From Zoogloeaceae bacterium G21618-S1 (lineage in GTDB: Bacteria > Pseudomonadota > Gammaproteobacteria > Burkholderiales > Rhodocyclaceae), in the NCBI GenBank assembly GCA_027214125.1, contig JAPWHF010000009.1, positions 124,001-188,000 of the forward strand: a DNA stretch of 64,000 nt, in the 5' to 3' direction. This document shows positions 1 to 9,118 of the stretch, one piece after another. The position numbers and the translations under genes were made by a program. The first letter of the stretch is position 1. Each line of letters begins with the position of its first letter. The notes beneath the pieces were generated by a model. The model was not told where the DNA came from. It did not search any database and saw only the letters and a list, made by a program, of their open reading frames with translations.

Positions 1-1768
1 GCGCGAAGGCGATCGGTGCCCAGCCCGCTTGCGGACGCAGTTTTTCCTGGCCCACATAGTGCGCCCAGCCGCCGCCGGTCTGACCCACGCAGCCGCACAT
101 GTGCAGCAGGTTCATGATCGAGCGGTAGGCCAGATCGTTGTGATACCAGTGGTTGATGGCCGCACCCATGATGACCATGGACTTGCCCTTGGTGCGCGAG
201 GCGTTGTCGGCAAACTCGCGGCCGGTGCGCTCCATGTCAGCGGCTTTGACGCCGGTGTACTTGGCGGCCCAGGCCGGGGTGTAGGCCACATCGGCGTCGT
301 CATAGGACGAGGCCACATTGCCGCCACCGAGGCCACGATCGATACCGTATTGCGCCACTTGCAGGTCGAACACCGAGGCGATGTAAACCGTTTCGCCCGA
401 AGCCAGCGTCAGCTGACGCACCGGCACATTGCGATACAGCAGGTCTTCTTCGCCCGGCGTAAAGTGCGGGAAACCGACCGACACCACGGCGTCGCGGTTG
501 TCAATGCAGGTCAGCTCCGCTTCGGTCTCGGCTTGGTCGGCGCCGGTTTTCTCGAGCAGGTTCCACTTGCCCTCTTCGCCCCAACGGAAACCGATCGAAC
601 CGTTCGGCGCGATAAATCGCTTGCCCTTGCTGTCGAAAACAATGGTTTTCCACTCGGGGTTGTTGGCTTCGCCCAGGCCGCCATCGAAGTCAGAGGCGCG
701 CAGGTTACGGTCGCTGACGAAGCCGTCGCCATGGGCGCGCAGGATGACCTGCATCGGGAAGTCAGTGTACTTGCGGGCATATTCCTGGAAATACGGGTCT
801 TGCTTGTCGATGTAGAACTCTTTGAGCGCCACATGGCCCATGGCCAGGAAGGCTGCGCCGTCGGTACCCTGCTTGACCGGCATCCACAGGTCGGCAAACT
901 TCACGTACTCGGCGTAGTCCGGCGCCATCGAGACAATCTTGGTGCCCTTGTAGCGCACCTCGGTGGCGAAGTGGGCATCCGGCGTGCGGGTCATCGGCAG
1001 GTTGGCGCCGGTGATGATCAGGTAGGTCGAGTTGTACCAGTCGGCCGCTTCGGGCACGTCGGTCTGCTCGCCCCAGGTCTGGGGGCTGGCCGCCGGCAAG
1101 TCGCAATACCAGTCATAGAAAGAACCGCAGGCGGCACCGATCAGCGACAGATAGCGCGAACCGGCGGCGTAGGAAATCATCGACATCGCGGGGATCGGCG
1201 AGAAACCGTAGATGCGGTCCGGGCCCCACTTCTTGATGGTGTAGACGTTGGCCGCGGCGACGATCTCGCTGACTTCATTCCAGCTCGTGCGGACAAAGCC
1301 GCCCAGACCACGCACACGCACGTATTTGTCGCGCTTCTTCTCGTCTTTCTGGATCGCCGCCCAGGCTTCGACCGGGTCCTTGCCACTCTGGCGCTCGGCA
1401 CGATACAGCTCGAGCAGACGACCACGGATCATCGGATGCTTGATGCGGTGCGGCGAGTACAGATACCACGAGAACGAAGCACCCCGCTGACAGCCGCGCG
1501 GCTCGTGATTGGGCAGATCTTCGCGGGTACGCGGGTAGTCGGTCTGCTGCATCTCGAAGGACACCAGGCCATTTTTGACGAAAATCCGCCACGAACAGCC
1601 GCCGGTGCAGTTCACGCCATGGGTGGAACGCACCACCTTGTCGTGACGCCAGCGGTTGCGGTAGGCGTCTTCCCAGTTGCGGTCTTCGTTGGTGACGATA
1701 CCGTGGCCATTGGAGAAGGTGTCCTTGACGCGGTCGAGGAACTTCAGGCGGTCGAGAAAATGACTCAT
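1..1768 (-). CDS. narG: Respiratory nitrate reductase alpha subunit (N-terminal part, runs off window)
   Basis: Catalytic subunit of the membrane-bound nitrate reductase NarGHI, which reduces nitrate to nitrite at a bis-MGD molybdenum centre on the cytoplasmic face and receives electrons from quinol through NarHI. The visible 589 residues begin MSHFLDRLKFL. They contain the His/Cys segment of the first Fe-S cluster (THGVNCTGGCSW) and the bis-MGD domain with PRTREDLPNHEPRGCQRGAS and the MCGCVGQTGGGWAH segment, all as in NarG. The family is about 1,230-1,260 residues, so the C-terminal half lies beyond base 1. The start at 1768 is supported by AAGGAG seven bases upstream. It follows narK1 and narK2 in the same direction, the usual narK-narGHJI order. 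No frameshift is visible in the part present. Confidence 0.97.
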   Translation of the reverse strand, partial: MSHFLDRLKFLDRVKDTFSNGHGIVTNEDRNWEDAYRNRWRHDKVVRSTHGVNCTGGCSWRIFVKNGLVSFEMQQTDYPRTREDLPNHEPRGCQRGASFSWYLYSPHRIKHPMIRGRLLELYRAERQSGKDPVEAWAAIQKDEKKRDKYVRVRGLGGFVRTSWNEVSEIVAAANVYTIKKWGPDRIYGFSPIPAMSMISYAAGSRYLSLIGAACGSFYDWYCDLPAASPQTWGEQTDVPEAADWYNSTYLIITGANLPMTRTPDAHFATEVRYKGTKIVSMAPDYAEYVKFADLWMPVKQGTDGAAFLAMGHVALKEFYIDKQDPYFQEYARKYTDFPMQVILRAHGDGFVSDRNLRASDFDGGLGEANNPEWKTIVFDSKGKRFIAPNGSIGFRWGEEGKWNLLEKTGADQAETEAELTCIDNRDAVVSVGFPHFTPGEEDLLYRNVPVRQLTLASGETVYIASVFDLQVAQYGIDRGLGGGNVASSYDDADVAYTPAWAAKYTGVKAADMERTGREFADNASRTKGKSMVIMGAAINHWYHNDLAYRSIMNLLHMCGCVGQTGGGWAHYVGQEKLRPQAGWAPIAFA

Positions 1769-1784
1769 CGATGACTCCTTGTTA

Positions 1785-1802
1785 CGGGGGCCCGTGCCCC
1801 CG
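1785..1802 (-). promoter_or_regulatory. GC hairpin in the narK2-narG spacer
   Basis: A perfect 7 bp stem (CGGGGGC / GCCCCCG) with a 4-base loop sits between the end of narK2 and the ribosome binding site of narG. There is no T-run behind it on the minus strand, so it looks more like an mRNA processing or stabilising hairpin that sets the narK:narG ratio than a terminator. That role is inferred. Confidence 0.45.
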
Positions 1803-1838
1803 GCGATTCAATCGTTTCTGGGCGGCGCACGGCGCCGG

Positions 1839-3491
1839 TCAGGGGTTCTTGAATTCGGCCTTCGGGCCGAGGTAGAACCACCAGTTCAACAACAGGCTGA
1901 GGAAATAGAAAACGGCAAACCCGTAGAAGGCGATTTCCGGCGCACCCGCCTTGATCTGGCTACCAATCAACACCGGCGCAATGAAAGCGCCGTAGGCGGC
2001 AACCGCCGATGTCCAGCCAAGAACGGGGCCTGCCTGTTCGCGGTTGAAGATGAAACCGATGCTGCGAAAGGTCGACCCGTTGCCGATGCCACTGGCGATG
2101 AACAGCACCATGAACAACAGCATGAATGGCATGAAGTACTGTTCCGGGGTGGTCGATTTGTAGGCCAGCATCATCACGTAACCGACCGCCACCGATGCCG
2201 CGACCATGGCCGCTGTAATCCACTGAGTGACGATCGACCCGCCGAGTTTGTCGGACATCCAGCCACCGATCGGGCGCGCCGCGGCACCGACAAAGGGGCC
2301 GATCCACGCGTAGGTCAATGCCGATGGTGCATTGGGATTTTTGAGTGCATGGCTCATTACCCCCGCCGCGTCAGGCACGTGCTGGAAGCCGAAGATCACC
2401 GTGATCGCCAACGGAAGTGCCATCGAAAAACCGATGAAGGAGCCAAAGGTCACGACATAGAGCGCAGTCATCGACCATGTGTGCTTGTTGCTGAAGATGG
2501 CGAACTGGCGGGCAACGTTCTCCTTCATCGGGCCGAAAGCCGCCAGACGCATGACCAGCAATGCACCAATGATGTCCAGCGGGATAGCCACCCACATGTT
2601 GATCAGCCCCAGACCGGTGGGTGCCGGCAGATACAGATACAGCATGGTGATCGAAGGGATGAAGGCAAGCGTATAGAGGTAGGCGATCTTGGCGAAGGCA
2701 GCCAGCGGATGGCCGGCATCGGGTGACACCGTTTTCAGATTGTTCATGCCAAACCAGCAGACGAATGCAAGCGGCACCAGCGACACCACCCAGGCGAAGC
2801 CCGCATTCTGGATCCAGGTCGGCGTACCCGCATCGATCTTGCCAAGGATCCACCCGCTGTCCTTTACCAGAGTCATCGGCTCACCGCCGGTAACCCCGAA
2901 CACCCCCACCGTCATGACCAGCGGAATGACGATCTGCATCGTCGTCACGCCGAAATTGCCGAGGCCGGCGTTCAACCCCAGCGCGGTGCCCTGAAGACGA
3001 CGGGGGAAAAAGGTGCTGATATTGCTCATTGAGCTGGCAAAGTTGCCGCCACCCACACCCGACCATAGCGCCATCAACTGGAACACCCACAGCGGCCACT
3101 CGGGATGCTGCAGGGCAATACCCGAGCCGATAGCCGGTGACAACAGCATCGCCGTAGTCAGGAAAATCGTGTTTCGGCCTCCCGCCAGGCGCACCAGAAA
3201 GGAAGATGGTATGCGCATGGTCGCGCCGGAAATACCGGCGATCGCCGTCAAGGTAAACAGCTCAGCCTGCGAAAACGGAAAGCCGAGATTGAGCATCTGT
3301 ACGGCGATGATTCCCCACATGCCCCAAACCGCGAAACCACACAACAGAGCGGGAATCGAAATCCACAGATTCTTGTAGGCAATCCGTTTGCCTTCACGCT
3401 CCCAGAAGGCGGCGTCTTCCGGCTCCCAGGACTGCACATCCGCCCCGCGTTCGCGGTCGACCGGCAGACGCTCAACATTGCTCGTATTCAC
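1839..3491 (-). CDS. narK2: NarK2-type nitrate/nitrite transporter (MFS)
   Basis: Major-facilitator membrane protein of the NarK family, expected to exchange nitrate for nitrite across the inner membrane and so feed NarG and remove its product. The 550-residue protein has a roughly 50-residue hydrophilic N-terminus (EPEDAAFWEREGKRIAYKNL), then about 12 hydrophobic segments. Glycine-rich nitrate-signature segments are visible: SGVGGGNFASSMSNIS and ASGIGNGSTFRSIGF. The GTG at 3491 is chosen as start because AAGGGAG lies just upstream. A longer in-frame extension would run back into the end of narK1. It lies 31 bp downstream of narK1 and is presumably co-transcribed with narG. In some relatives the two NarK modules are one fused polypeptide; here they are separate genes. 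Confidence 0.93.
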   Translation of the reverse strand: MNTSNVERLPVDRERGADVQSWEPEDAAFWEREGKRIAYKNLWISIPALLCGFAVWGMWGIIAVQMLNLGFPFSQAELFTLTAIAGISGATMRIPSSFLVRLAGGRNTIFLTTAMLLSPAIGSGIALQHPEWPLWVFQLMALWSGVGGGNFASSMSNISTFFPRRLQGTALGLNAGLGNFGVTTMQIVIPLVMTVGVFGVTGGEPMTLVKDSGWILGKIDAGTPTWIQNAGFAWVVSLVPLAFVCWFGMNNLKTVSPDAGHPLAAFAKIAYLYTLAFIPSITMLYLYLPAPTGLGLINMWVAIPLDIIGALLVMRLAAFGPMKENVARQFAIFSNKHTWSMTALYVVTFGSFIGFSMALPLAITVIFGFQHVPDAAGVMSHALKNPNAPSALTYAWIGPFVGAAARPIGGWMSDKLGGSIVTQWITAAMVAASVAVGYVMMLAYKSTTPEQYFMPFMLLFMVLFIASGIGNGSTFRSIGFIFNREQAGPVLGWTSAVAAYGAFIAPVLIGSQIKAGAPEIAFYGFAVFYFLSLLLNWWFYLGPKAEFKNP

Positions 3492-3522
3492 TCGTTTCTC
3501 CCTTGAAATCTCGACACCAGAC

Positions 3523-4791
3523 TCATTTGCCCAAAGCCTGTGACGTGCTTGCGTCGGGCTCACCCTTGAGCACCTCGGTGCCACGCACCTCGGTCCAGTA
3601 CATCCAGATGAGCGACACCCAGGTCACGCCGTAGAGCAACATGAAGCAGCTCGAACGCACGCCGGTCAGATCGACCATCGCGCCGAAGAGGATTGGCAGC
3701 AGGAAGCCACCGAGGCCGCCGACCAGACCGACGATGCCGGACACCGCGCCGATGTCATGCGGAAACTCGTCGGAGATATATTTGAAGACCGAGGCCTTGC
3801 CGAAGGCGAATGCCACACCGACGGTAAACATCAGCACCGTGAACATCGTCGGATTGAGGCCGATATCGAAGGTCTTGGGGCCGCTGACCGTCTGGATGGT
3901 GAGATGTGTCTGCGGATAAGAGAGCAAAAACAGACAGATCCACGACACCCACATCACCCACCAGGTCACCTTGTGCGCACCGAAGCGGTCGGAGAACCAG
4001 CCACCGAAGGCGCGCAGCACACCGCCTGGGAGCGAAAAAGCCGCCGCCAACGTGGCGGCCAGTCGCAGCGAAAAACCGTATTCGGTGACGTAGTACTCGG
4101 TCATCCACAGCGCCAGACCCACATAACCGCCAAAGACAATCGAGTAGTACTGGCAGTATTTCCAGACGCGCGGGTCTTTCAGTGCGCGCAGCTGATCACC
4201 AAAAGTCACATGCGACGCAACGCGATGCGTGGGGTCGTCGTAGCTGAAAATCCAGAACGCCAGTGCAACCACCAGCATGGCCACCGCATAGACCGTCGGC
4301 ACCATTTCCCAACCCCAGCCAGCGACAATGGCCGGGGCCACCAGTTTGGTCAGGGCGGCGCCGGCGTTCCCGGCGCCGAAGATGCCCATCGCCAGGCCCT
4401 GACGCTTGCGCTCGAACCAGCGGGCGCAATACGCGATACCGACGGAGAACGACCCTCCGGCGAGTCCGACGAACAAGCCAATGAGCAGAAACTGCCAGTA
4501 CTCGGTGGCGAAGCGGATCATGTAGATCGGCAACACCGCGGAGAGCATCAGGATGAAAAACACCAGGCGACCGCCGAATTTGTCGCCCCACAGCCCGAGC
4601 GGCAAACGTACCAACGCACCGGTCAGTACCGGCATTGAGGCAAGCAGTCCGAACTGGGTTTCGTTGAGGTTCAGCTGCGCCTTGATCGGGACGCCAATGA
4701 CCGCAAAGATCATCCAGACAGCAAAGCACGCGGTGAACGCAACAGTACTCGCGGTCAGTACTGAAATCTGCTGATGACGGATCGTCGCCAT
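3523..4791 (-). CDS. narK1: NarK1-type nitrate/H+ symporter (MFS)
   Basis: Second NarK-family transporter, 422 residues with about 12 transmembrane segments. It is shorter at the N-terminus than its neighbour and starts MATIRHQQISVL. NarK1-type proteins are generally proton-coupled nitrate importers, while NarK2-types are nitrate/nitrite antiporters. The pair lets a denitrifier start nitrate uptake before nitrite has built up. Seen in the sequence are the early MFS loop LPLGLWGDKFGGR and the glycine-rich segment GLAGGSFSVGIAYCARWF. The start at 4791 is preceded by AGGAGG; the upstream in-frame ATG at 4833 is less likely. It is the first gene of the narK1-narK2-narG unit. Confidence 0.92.
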   Translation of the reverse strand: MATIRHQQISVLTASTVAFTACFAVWMIFAVIGVPIKAQLNLNETQFGLLASMPVLTGALVRLPLGLWGDKFGGRLVFFILMLSAVLPIYMIRFATEYWQFLLIGLFVGLAGGSFSVGIAYCARWFERKRQGLAMGIFGAGNAGAALTKLVAPAIVAGWGWEMVPTVYAVAMLVVALAFWIFSYDDPTHRVASHVTFGDQLRALKDPRVWKYCQYYSIVFGGYVGLALWMTEYYVTEYGFSLRLAATLAAAFSLPGGVLRAFGGWFSDRFGAHKVTWWVMWVSWICLFLLSYPQTHLTIQTVSGPKTFDIGLNPTMFTVLMFTVGVAFAFGKASVFKYISDEFPHDIGAVSGIVGLVGGLGGFLLPILFGAMVDLTGVRSSCFMLLYGVTWVSLIWMYWTEVRGTEVLKGEPDASTSQALGK

Positions 4792-4895
4792 TGCCGTTCT
4801 TCCTCCTGTTGCACACGGATGTATCACTGCCATGCAGCGTATCGGCCGAGCACCATGAACAACATTGGCCGTCCGCAGGAGATCAGGGGTGCAGA

Positions 4896-4979
4896 AGAAC
4901 TAGTCAGAAAGGACTATGAGTCCGGCGCGTCGAACACGAGGCGCGTCAACAGCGCGCGCCCGGCGTGACCGATTGGTCA
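4896..4979. promoter_or_regulatory. Putative narK promoter region with dyad motifs
   Basis: Non-coding spacer between the regulator and narK1. It holds GGACT-ATG-AGTCC (4911-4923) and TGACC-GATT-GGTCA (4966-4979), the second with the 5-4-5 geometry of Crp/Fnr half-sites but not the canonical TTGAT sequence. The string AGAACTAGTCA (4896-4906) recurs almost unchanged upstream of the regulator gene (5894-5905). Binding by the neighbouring regulator or by NarL is inferred, not shown. Confidence 0.35.
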
Positions 4980-5006
4980 TGCCGGACTGGCGGCTGGCAG
5001 TGAGAA

Positions 5007-5741
5007 TCAGGTGTTGAGCAGTGCGCTCAATCCCTTGTAATCGAGAATGCGGATGGTGCGCCCGCCCCCTTCGATCATGCCGGCATCGCGCAACTTGCGC
5101 AGCGCCCGCGACAAGGCCTCGCTGCTCATGTTGAGCATGGAAGCAATGGTGTATTTCGGCGCCGCCAGGTGGACCCATCCCGGCTGAACATCACCGACGC
5201 CATCCTGCTCGATCAAGTAGGACGCAACCCGTTTGTAGGCCAGCAAAGGCGCGGTCTGACTGATCGACTCGATCAAGGACTGCACCCGGCCGGAGACTTC
5301 GGACAACATGCGCAGCGACAGCTCGTGGTCTTCGCGTACGGCCTGGCGCATGGCATCGGAGGGGACGTGCAACATCTCGGTTGACCGGACGGCTTGTGTC
5401 CAGGCGCGGTAACGGGAGAGCCGGAAAACGCCGATTTCGCCGAAGAAGCGCTTTTCGGTGAACAGTTCGATCACTTTTTCGCGCCCGTCGGGCTCCAGGG
5501 CAAGCAACTTGATGCTGCCTTCGAGCACGAAAAACAGCCCCGTCGGCACCGAGCCCCGGCGAAACACGATCTCGTCGCGCTCATACCGCAGACGCGTTGC
5601 CTCCTGCGCCAGCAGCTCAAGCGTGCGAATCTGAATGCCCTTGAGCAAGGGCATGGACCTGAGCAAGGCGATGATCTCGGCCCGGCCGTCCCGGTGCCCG
5701 GCGACCACATGCCGCTGCACCTGACTGATCCTCATGTCCAT
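5007..5741 (-). CDS. Crp/Fnr-family transcriptional regulator next to nar genes
   Basis: A 244-residue Crp/Fnr protein. It has a cyclic-nucleotide-type beta-roll (about residues 20-135, with EDGS-like EGSIKLLALEPDGREKVIEL), a dimerisation helix, then a winged helix-turn-helix whose recognition helix is MSSEALSRALRKLRDAGMIE. There is no N-terminal cysteine cluster, so it is not an Fe-S Fnr; it resembles Dnr/NarR-type or heme/NO-responsive members. The start at 5741 has GAGG at normal spacing; a second ATG two codons later is possible. It lies 215 bp upstream of narK1 on the same strand, which suggests control of nitrate respiration. Ligand and targets cannot be read from the sequence. Confidence 0.85.
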   Translation of the reverse strand: MDMRISQVQRHVVAGHRDGRAEIIALLRSMPLLKGIQIRTLELLAQEATRLRYERDEIVFRRGSVPTGLFFVLEGSIKLLALEPDGREKVIELFTEKRFFGEIGVFRLSRYRAWTQAVRSTEMLHVPSDAMRQAVREDHELSLRMLSEVSGRVQSLIESISQTAPLLAYKRVASYLIEQDGVGDVQPGWVHLAAPKYTIASMLNMSSEALSRALRKLRDAGMIEGGGRTIRILDYKGLSALLNT

Positions 5742-5893
5742 ACCTACCTCTTCGCTGTACCAGGGAGGCACACCGGCGGCGAAAACGGAGCGCACAGCCA
5801 GGGCCTCTACAGGAGGCACAATACGAAGGACAACAGAGTACGACAATCGGCCGGACGGCCATCCCCCGGATGGCCTAGGTGCTCTAGGTCGAA

Positions 5894-5905
5894 AGAACTA
5901 GATCA
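5894..5905. promoter_or_regulatory. Repeated AGAACTAG(A)TCA motif upstream of the Crp/Fnr gene
   Basis: Twelve bases that match the string at 4896-4906 apart from one inserted A. They stand beside two further CTAG tetramers (GCCTAGGTGCTCTAGG). CTAG is normally scarce in proteobacterial DNA, so the clustering in this promoter is noticeable. A shared regulator site is an inference. Confidence 0.3.
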
Positions 5906-5933
5906 CCCGTGCTATCCCTTTGGGCCGACAACG

Positions 5934-8135
5934 TCAGGTACGTCGCGCCTGTTCGACACCGACCACCTCGCCCATCAATGTCAATGCCCGCTGGATCTGC
6001 TGCGAACCGTTGACCTCGATGGTGAAGCGCATGCGTGCCTTGCCCTTGCGCGTCAGGGTATTGACCGCGATGACATTGAGCTTTTCGCGCGAGAGCACAT
6101 CCGACAGATCGCGCAAGAGACCTTGCCGATCATTGGCATCGACGATCACATCAATGGGGTAACGACTGCCCTGCGCGTCGACGCCATCGCCCCAGGTTGC
6201 CGGGATGGCGCGCTCCGGATGGCGCTTGAGCAAAGCCTGGAAGTCGGGGCAATCAACCCGGTGCACCGACACGCCGCGCCCGCGGGTCACAAAACCTTCC
6301 ACCGCATCCGGCGGTGCCGGTTTGCAGCAACGGGCCAGCGACGTCATCAGCTTGCCGACGCCGACCACCAGAATGTCGTCATCGGTGCTGCGCTGGCGGC
6401 TGCGGCTGATAACCACGTCGTCGGCAACAGGGGTTGCCGCCTCCTGGGTGTGCGTGGCCAATTGCACCGCGCGCGGCCCCACCTCGCCGCGCCCCGCCGC
6501 CACAAACATGGCGTCGGCATTCTTGAAGCCCAGACGCTGCGCCAGCGTGTCGTTGTTGAACTGGGTCTGGCCTTCGCGCTGCAGCTCGCGGTGGATCACC
6601 GCCCGGCCGCGATCGAGCAACTCACCCTGCTCCTGCTGCGCGAAATACTGCTTGATCTTGCGCCGCGCCTTGCCGGTGGTGACATAGTTTTGCTGCGGGT
6701 TGAGCCAGTCGCGCGACGGGCCGCCTTCTTTGGCCGCGGTAATCTCAACCGTCTGCCCGCTCTCCAGCGGTTTGTTGAGCGGTATCAGATGCCCTTCCAC
6801 CTTGGCGCCACGGCAGCGATGCCCCAGATCGGAGTGCAGCGCATAGGCGAAGTCCACTGCCGTCGCACCGCGTGGCAGGTCAACCACCCGGCCCTGCGGC
6901 GTCATCACATAGATCGTGTCGTCCAGCGAAGCGTCGCGGTATTTTTCTTCCCAATGATCGGCATCGGTCACTTCGTCGCGCCACGACAGCAGATCGCGCA
7001 GCAAGGCGATCTTTTCGTCGTAGGTGCCACCGCCGGCGCCGCTGCCTTCCTTGTAGCGCCAGTGCGCCGCCACACCGAACTCGGCGTGCTGGTGCATATC
7101 CTCGGTGCGAATCTGCACTTCCAGCGCACGGCCGTCGGCGGCGCGCACAGCCGTGTGCAGCGACTGGTAGTTATTGCCCTTGGGCTTGAGGATGTAGTCG
7201 TCGAACTCCTTCGGAATCGGTGTCCACAGTTGATGCACGATGCCCAACACGGCGTAGCAGTCGCGCACCTGCTTGACCAGCACGCGCAGCGCCCGAACGT
7301 CATACACCTGCTCGAAGTCCAGATCCTTCGACCGCATCTTGTTGTAGATGCTGAAAATATGCTTGGGCCGGCCATAGACCTCGCCCTTGATACCCGCATC
7401 AGCCATCTCCTCGCGCAGGCGGGTCACCGCATCGGTGATGAACTGTTCGCGTTCGACCCGGCGCTCGTCGAGCATCTTGGCAATGCGCTTGTAGGTGGTC
7501 GGCTCCAGAAAACGGAAGGACAGATCCTCCATTTCCCACTTGAGCTGCCACACGCCCAGGCGATTGGCCAGCGGCGCGTAGATGTCGAGGCTCTCGCGCG
7601 CGGCATCGCGCTGCTCCTCATCGTCCGGGTGCTCGGCGTAATAGCGCAAGGTCTGGGTGCGCGAGGCCAGGCGCAGCAACACCACGCGAATGTCCTCAAC
7701 CATCGCCAGCAACATCTTGCGCAGGGTTTCGGACTGTTGACGCATCTCGGGCGCGCGATTGGTCGCTGTCTTGCGCGTGATCACCCGCAAGCCATTCAGG
7801 CGATAGAGCCCGCCCACCAGCCTGGCCACCCGTGCACCGAAATGCTTCTCGAGATATTCGGTGGCGTTGTCCATGTGGCTGTGCAGCGCAAACAACAAGG
7901 CCGCCATGCGCGCGTCGCCGTCCATCTTGAGCGACACGCAGATCAGCGCCATGCCCAGCGCGTGGCGCAGGGTCGGCTCGCCAGTGCCCAGCGGCTGCAG
8001 GGGATAGAGCTCGGTGATCAAGGTCAGTGCCGCTTCAATGCGTGGCCGGTCGGTCTCGGGCAAGCCTTCGCAGATGCGATCGATCGGGGGCGTTTCCGAG
8101 TCGGCGTAGGAAATAGCGTGAGTGACGGATACCAT
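5934..8135 (-). CDS. relA: GTP pyrophosphokinase RelA, (p)ppGpp synthetase
   Basis: Ribosome-associated alarmone synthetase that makes (p)ppGpp from ATP and GTP/GDP during amino-acid starvation. The 733 residues show, in order: an N-terminal HD-like region that lacks the HD and ED metal ligands (LFALHSHMDNATEYL), hence hydrolase-dead; the synthetase domain (GRPKHIFSIYNKM, NYQSLHTAV); the TGS domain (DTIYVMTPQGRVVDLPRG); a zinc-finger-like helical region; and a C-terminal ACT domain. Loss of HD separates it from the bifunctional SpoT, and length and order are those of RelA. It is transcribed as a single gene, convergent with nothing, and divergent from the EamA gene across 85 bp. Confidence 0.95.
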   Translation of the reverse strand: MVSVTHAISYADSETPPIDRICEGLPETDRPRIEAALTLITELYPLQPLGTGEPTLRHALGMALICVSLKMDGDARMAALLFALHSHMDNATEYLEKHFGARVARLVGGLYRLNGLRVITRKTATNRAPEMRQQSETLRKMLLAMVEDIRVVLLRLASRTQTLRYYAEHPDDEEQRDAARESLDIYAPLANRLGVWQLKWEMEDLSFRFLEPTTYKRIAKMLDERRVEREQFITDAVTRLREEMADAGIKGEVYGRPKHIFSIYNKMRSKDLDFEQVYDVRALRVLVKQVRDCYAVLGIVHQLWTPIPKEFDDYILKPKGNNYQSLHTAVRAADGRALEVQIRTEDMHQHAEFGVAAHWRYKEGSGAGGGTYDEKIALLRDLLSWRDEVTDADHWEEKYRDASLDDTIYVMTPQGRVVDLPRGATAVDFAYALHSDLGHRCRGAKVEGHLIPLNKPLESGQTVEITAAKEGGPSRDWLNPQQNYVTTGKARRKIKQYFAQQEQGELLDRGRAVIHRELQREGQTQFNNDTLAQRLGFKNADAMFVAAGRGEVGPRAVQLATHTQEAATPVADDVVISRSRQRSTDDDILVVGVGKLMTSLARCCKPAPPDAVEGFVTRGRGVSVHRVDCPDFQALLKRHPERAIPATWGDGVDAQGSRYPIDVIVDANDRQGLLRDLSDVLSREKLNVIAVNTLTRKGKARMRFTIEVNGSQQIQRALTLMGEVVGVEQARRT

Positions 8136-8220
8136 GACCGCAATTATCTCTCATTGAGCAGATTGGATGCCCAGATGATAATCGCGCCGCCTTCCGACTG
8201 CCTTACATTGACTCTCCTCT

Positions 8221-9117
8221 ATGCGCCGCCTGTTTGATTTGCCTTATCTGCTGCTGACTCTGACCACGCTGTTCTGGTCGGGCAACATGGTCATCGGTCG
8301 CGGCATCCGTGCCGACGTGCCGCCCTTCGGCCTGGCCTTCTGGCGCTGGACGCTGGCGCTTTGCCTCATTCTGCCCTTCGCATGGCCCCATCTGCGCGAA
8401 CAGTGGCCGCTGGTCAAACGTCACTGGCGACCCATCGTGCTGCTCGGTGCACTCGGGGTGGGCGGCTACAACACCTTTGCCTACCTGGCGCTGCAGTACA
8501 CCACGGCGATCAACGCCACCATGCTCAACTCGCTGATTCCGGTGGCTACCCTGCTGCTGGCGGTGTTGCTGCTACGGCGGCGCTTGCAGCGACTCGAAGT
8601 CATCGGGGTCGTGTTGTCGCTGATCGGGGTGAGCGTGATCGTTTCCCATGGCAACCCGGCCATGCTGCTCAACTGGCAGTTCAACCCGGGCGACTTCTGG
8701 ATGCTGATCGCCGTCACAGTGTGGGGGCTGTACACCGTCGGCCTGCACTGGCGCCCCGGCGGCATGCACCCCATGGTGCTTCTCGCCGCCATGACGGTAG
8801 TCGGCATTGCCGTACTCGCACCGGCCTGGGCTTGGGAACTGTCGCAAGGCCGGCACATCGTGCTGAACCCGGGCAGCATCACCGCCATCGTCTATACCGC
8901 CATATTTCCCGGCTTTCTGGGCTACGTGTTCTACAACCGCGGCGTCGCCATGGTCGGCCCCAGCCGGGCCGCGCTGTTCATCCACTTGATGCCCGTGTTT
9001 GGCACCGTGCTGTCGGTCATCTTTCTGGACGAACTGCCCGCCCTGTTCCACGGCGCCGGCATCGCGCTCATTCTGTCGGGCATCTGGCTGACCACACGCC
9101 ACCCCGAAATCCGCTGA
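8221..9117 (+). CDS. EamA/DMT-family permease
   Basis: A 298-residue inner-membrane transporter with about ten hydrophobic segments arranged as two EamA repeats (each about 140 residues; repeat one begins LLTLTTLFWSGNMVIGRGIR, repeat two GDFWMLIAVTVWGLYTV). The family exports amino acids, nucleosides or other small metabolites; the substrate cannot be told here. The gene is followed after one base by the MtfA-like gene and then the flavodoxin gene, so the three may share a transcript. No strong ribosome binding site precedes the ATG at 8221, so the start is chosen because it leads straight into the first membrane helix. Confidence 0.9.
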   Translation: MRRLFDLPYLLLTLTTLFWSGNMVIGRGIRADVPPFGLAFWRWTLALCLILPFAWPHLREQWPLVKRHWRPIVLLGALGVGGYNTFAYLALQYTTAINATMLNSLIPVATLLLAVLLLRRRLQRLEVIGVVLSLIGVSVIVSHGNPAMLLNWQFNPGDFWMLIAVTVWGLYTVGLHWRPGGMHPMVLLAAMTVVGIAVLAPAWAWELSQGRHIVLNPGSITAIVYTAIFPGFLGYVFYNRGVAMVGPSRAALFIHLMPVFGTVLSVIFLDELPALFHGAGIALILSGIWLTTRHPEIR

Positions 9118-9118
9118 C

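Noticed and set aside
29-1774. Long plus-strand open frame opposite narG
   Set aside because: It is the antisense shadow of a clear narG frame in GC-rich DNA. Its protein has no recognisable family and is rich in Arg/His/Gly.
5007-5741. Calling the regulator Fnr
   Set aside because: It lacks the N-terminal Cys cluster needed for the [4Fe-4S] sensor.
5394-8237. 947-codon plus-strand open frame opposite relA
   Set aside because: relA on the other strand explains the conservation. The frame has no family features and would also overlap the Crp/Fnr gene.
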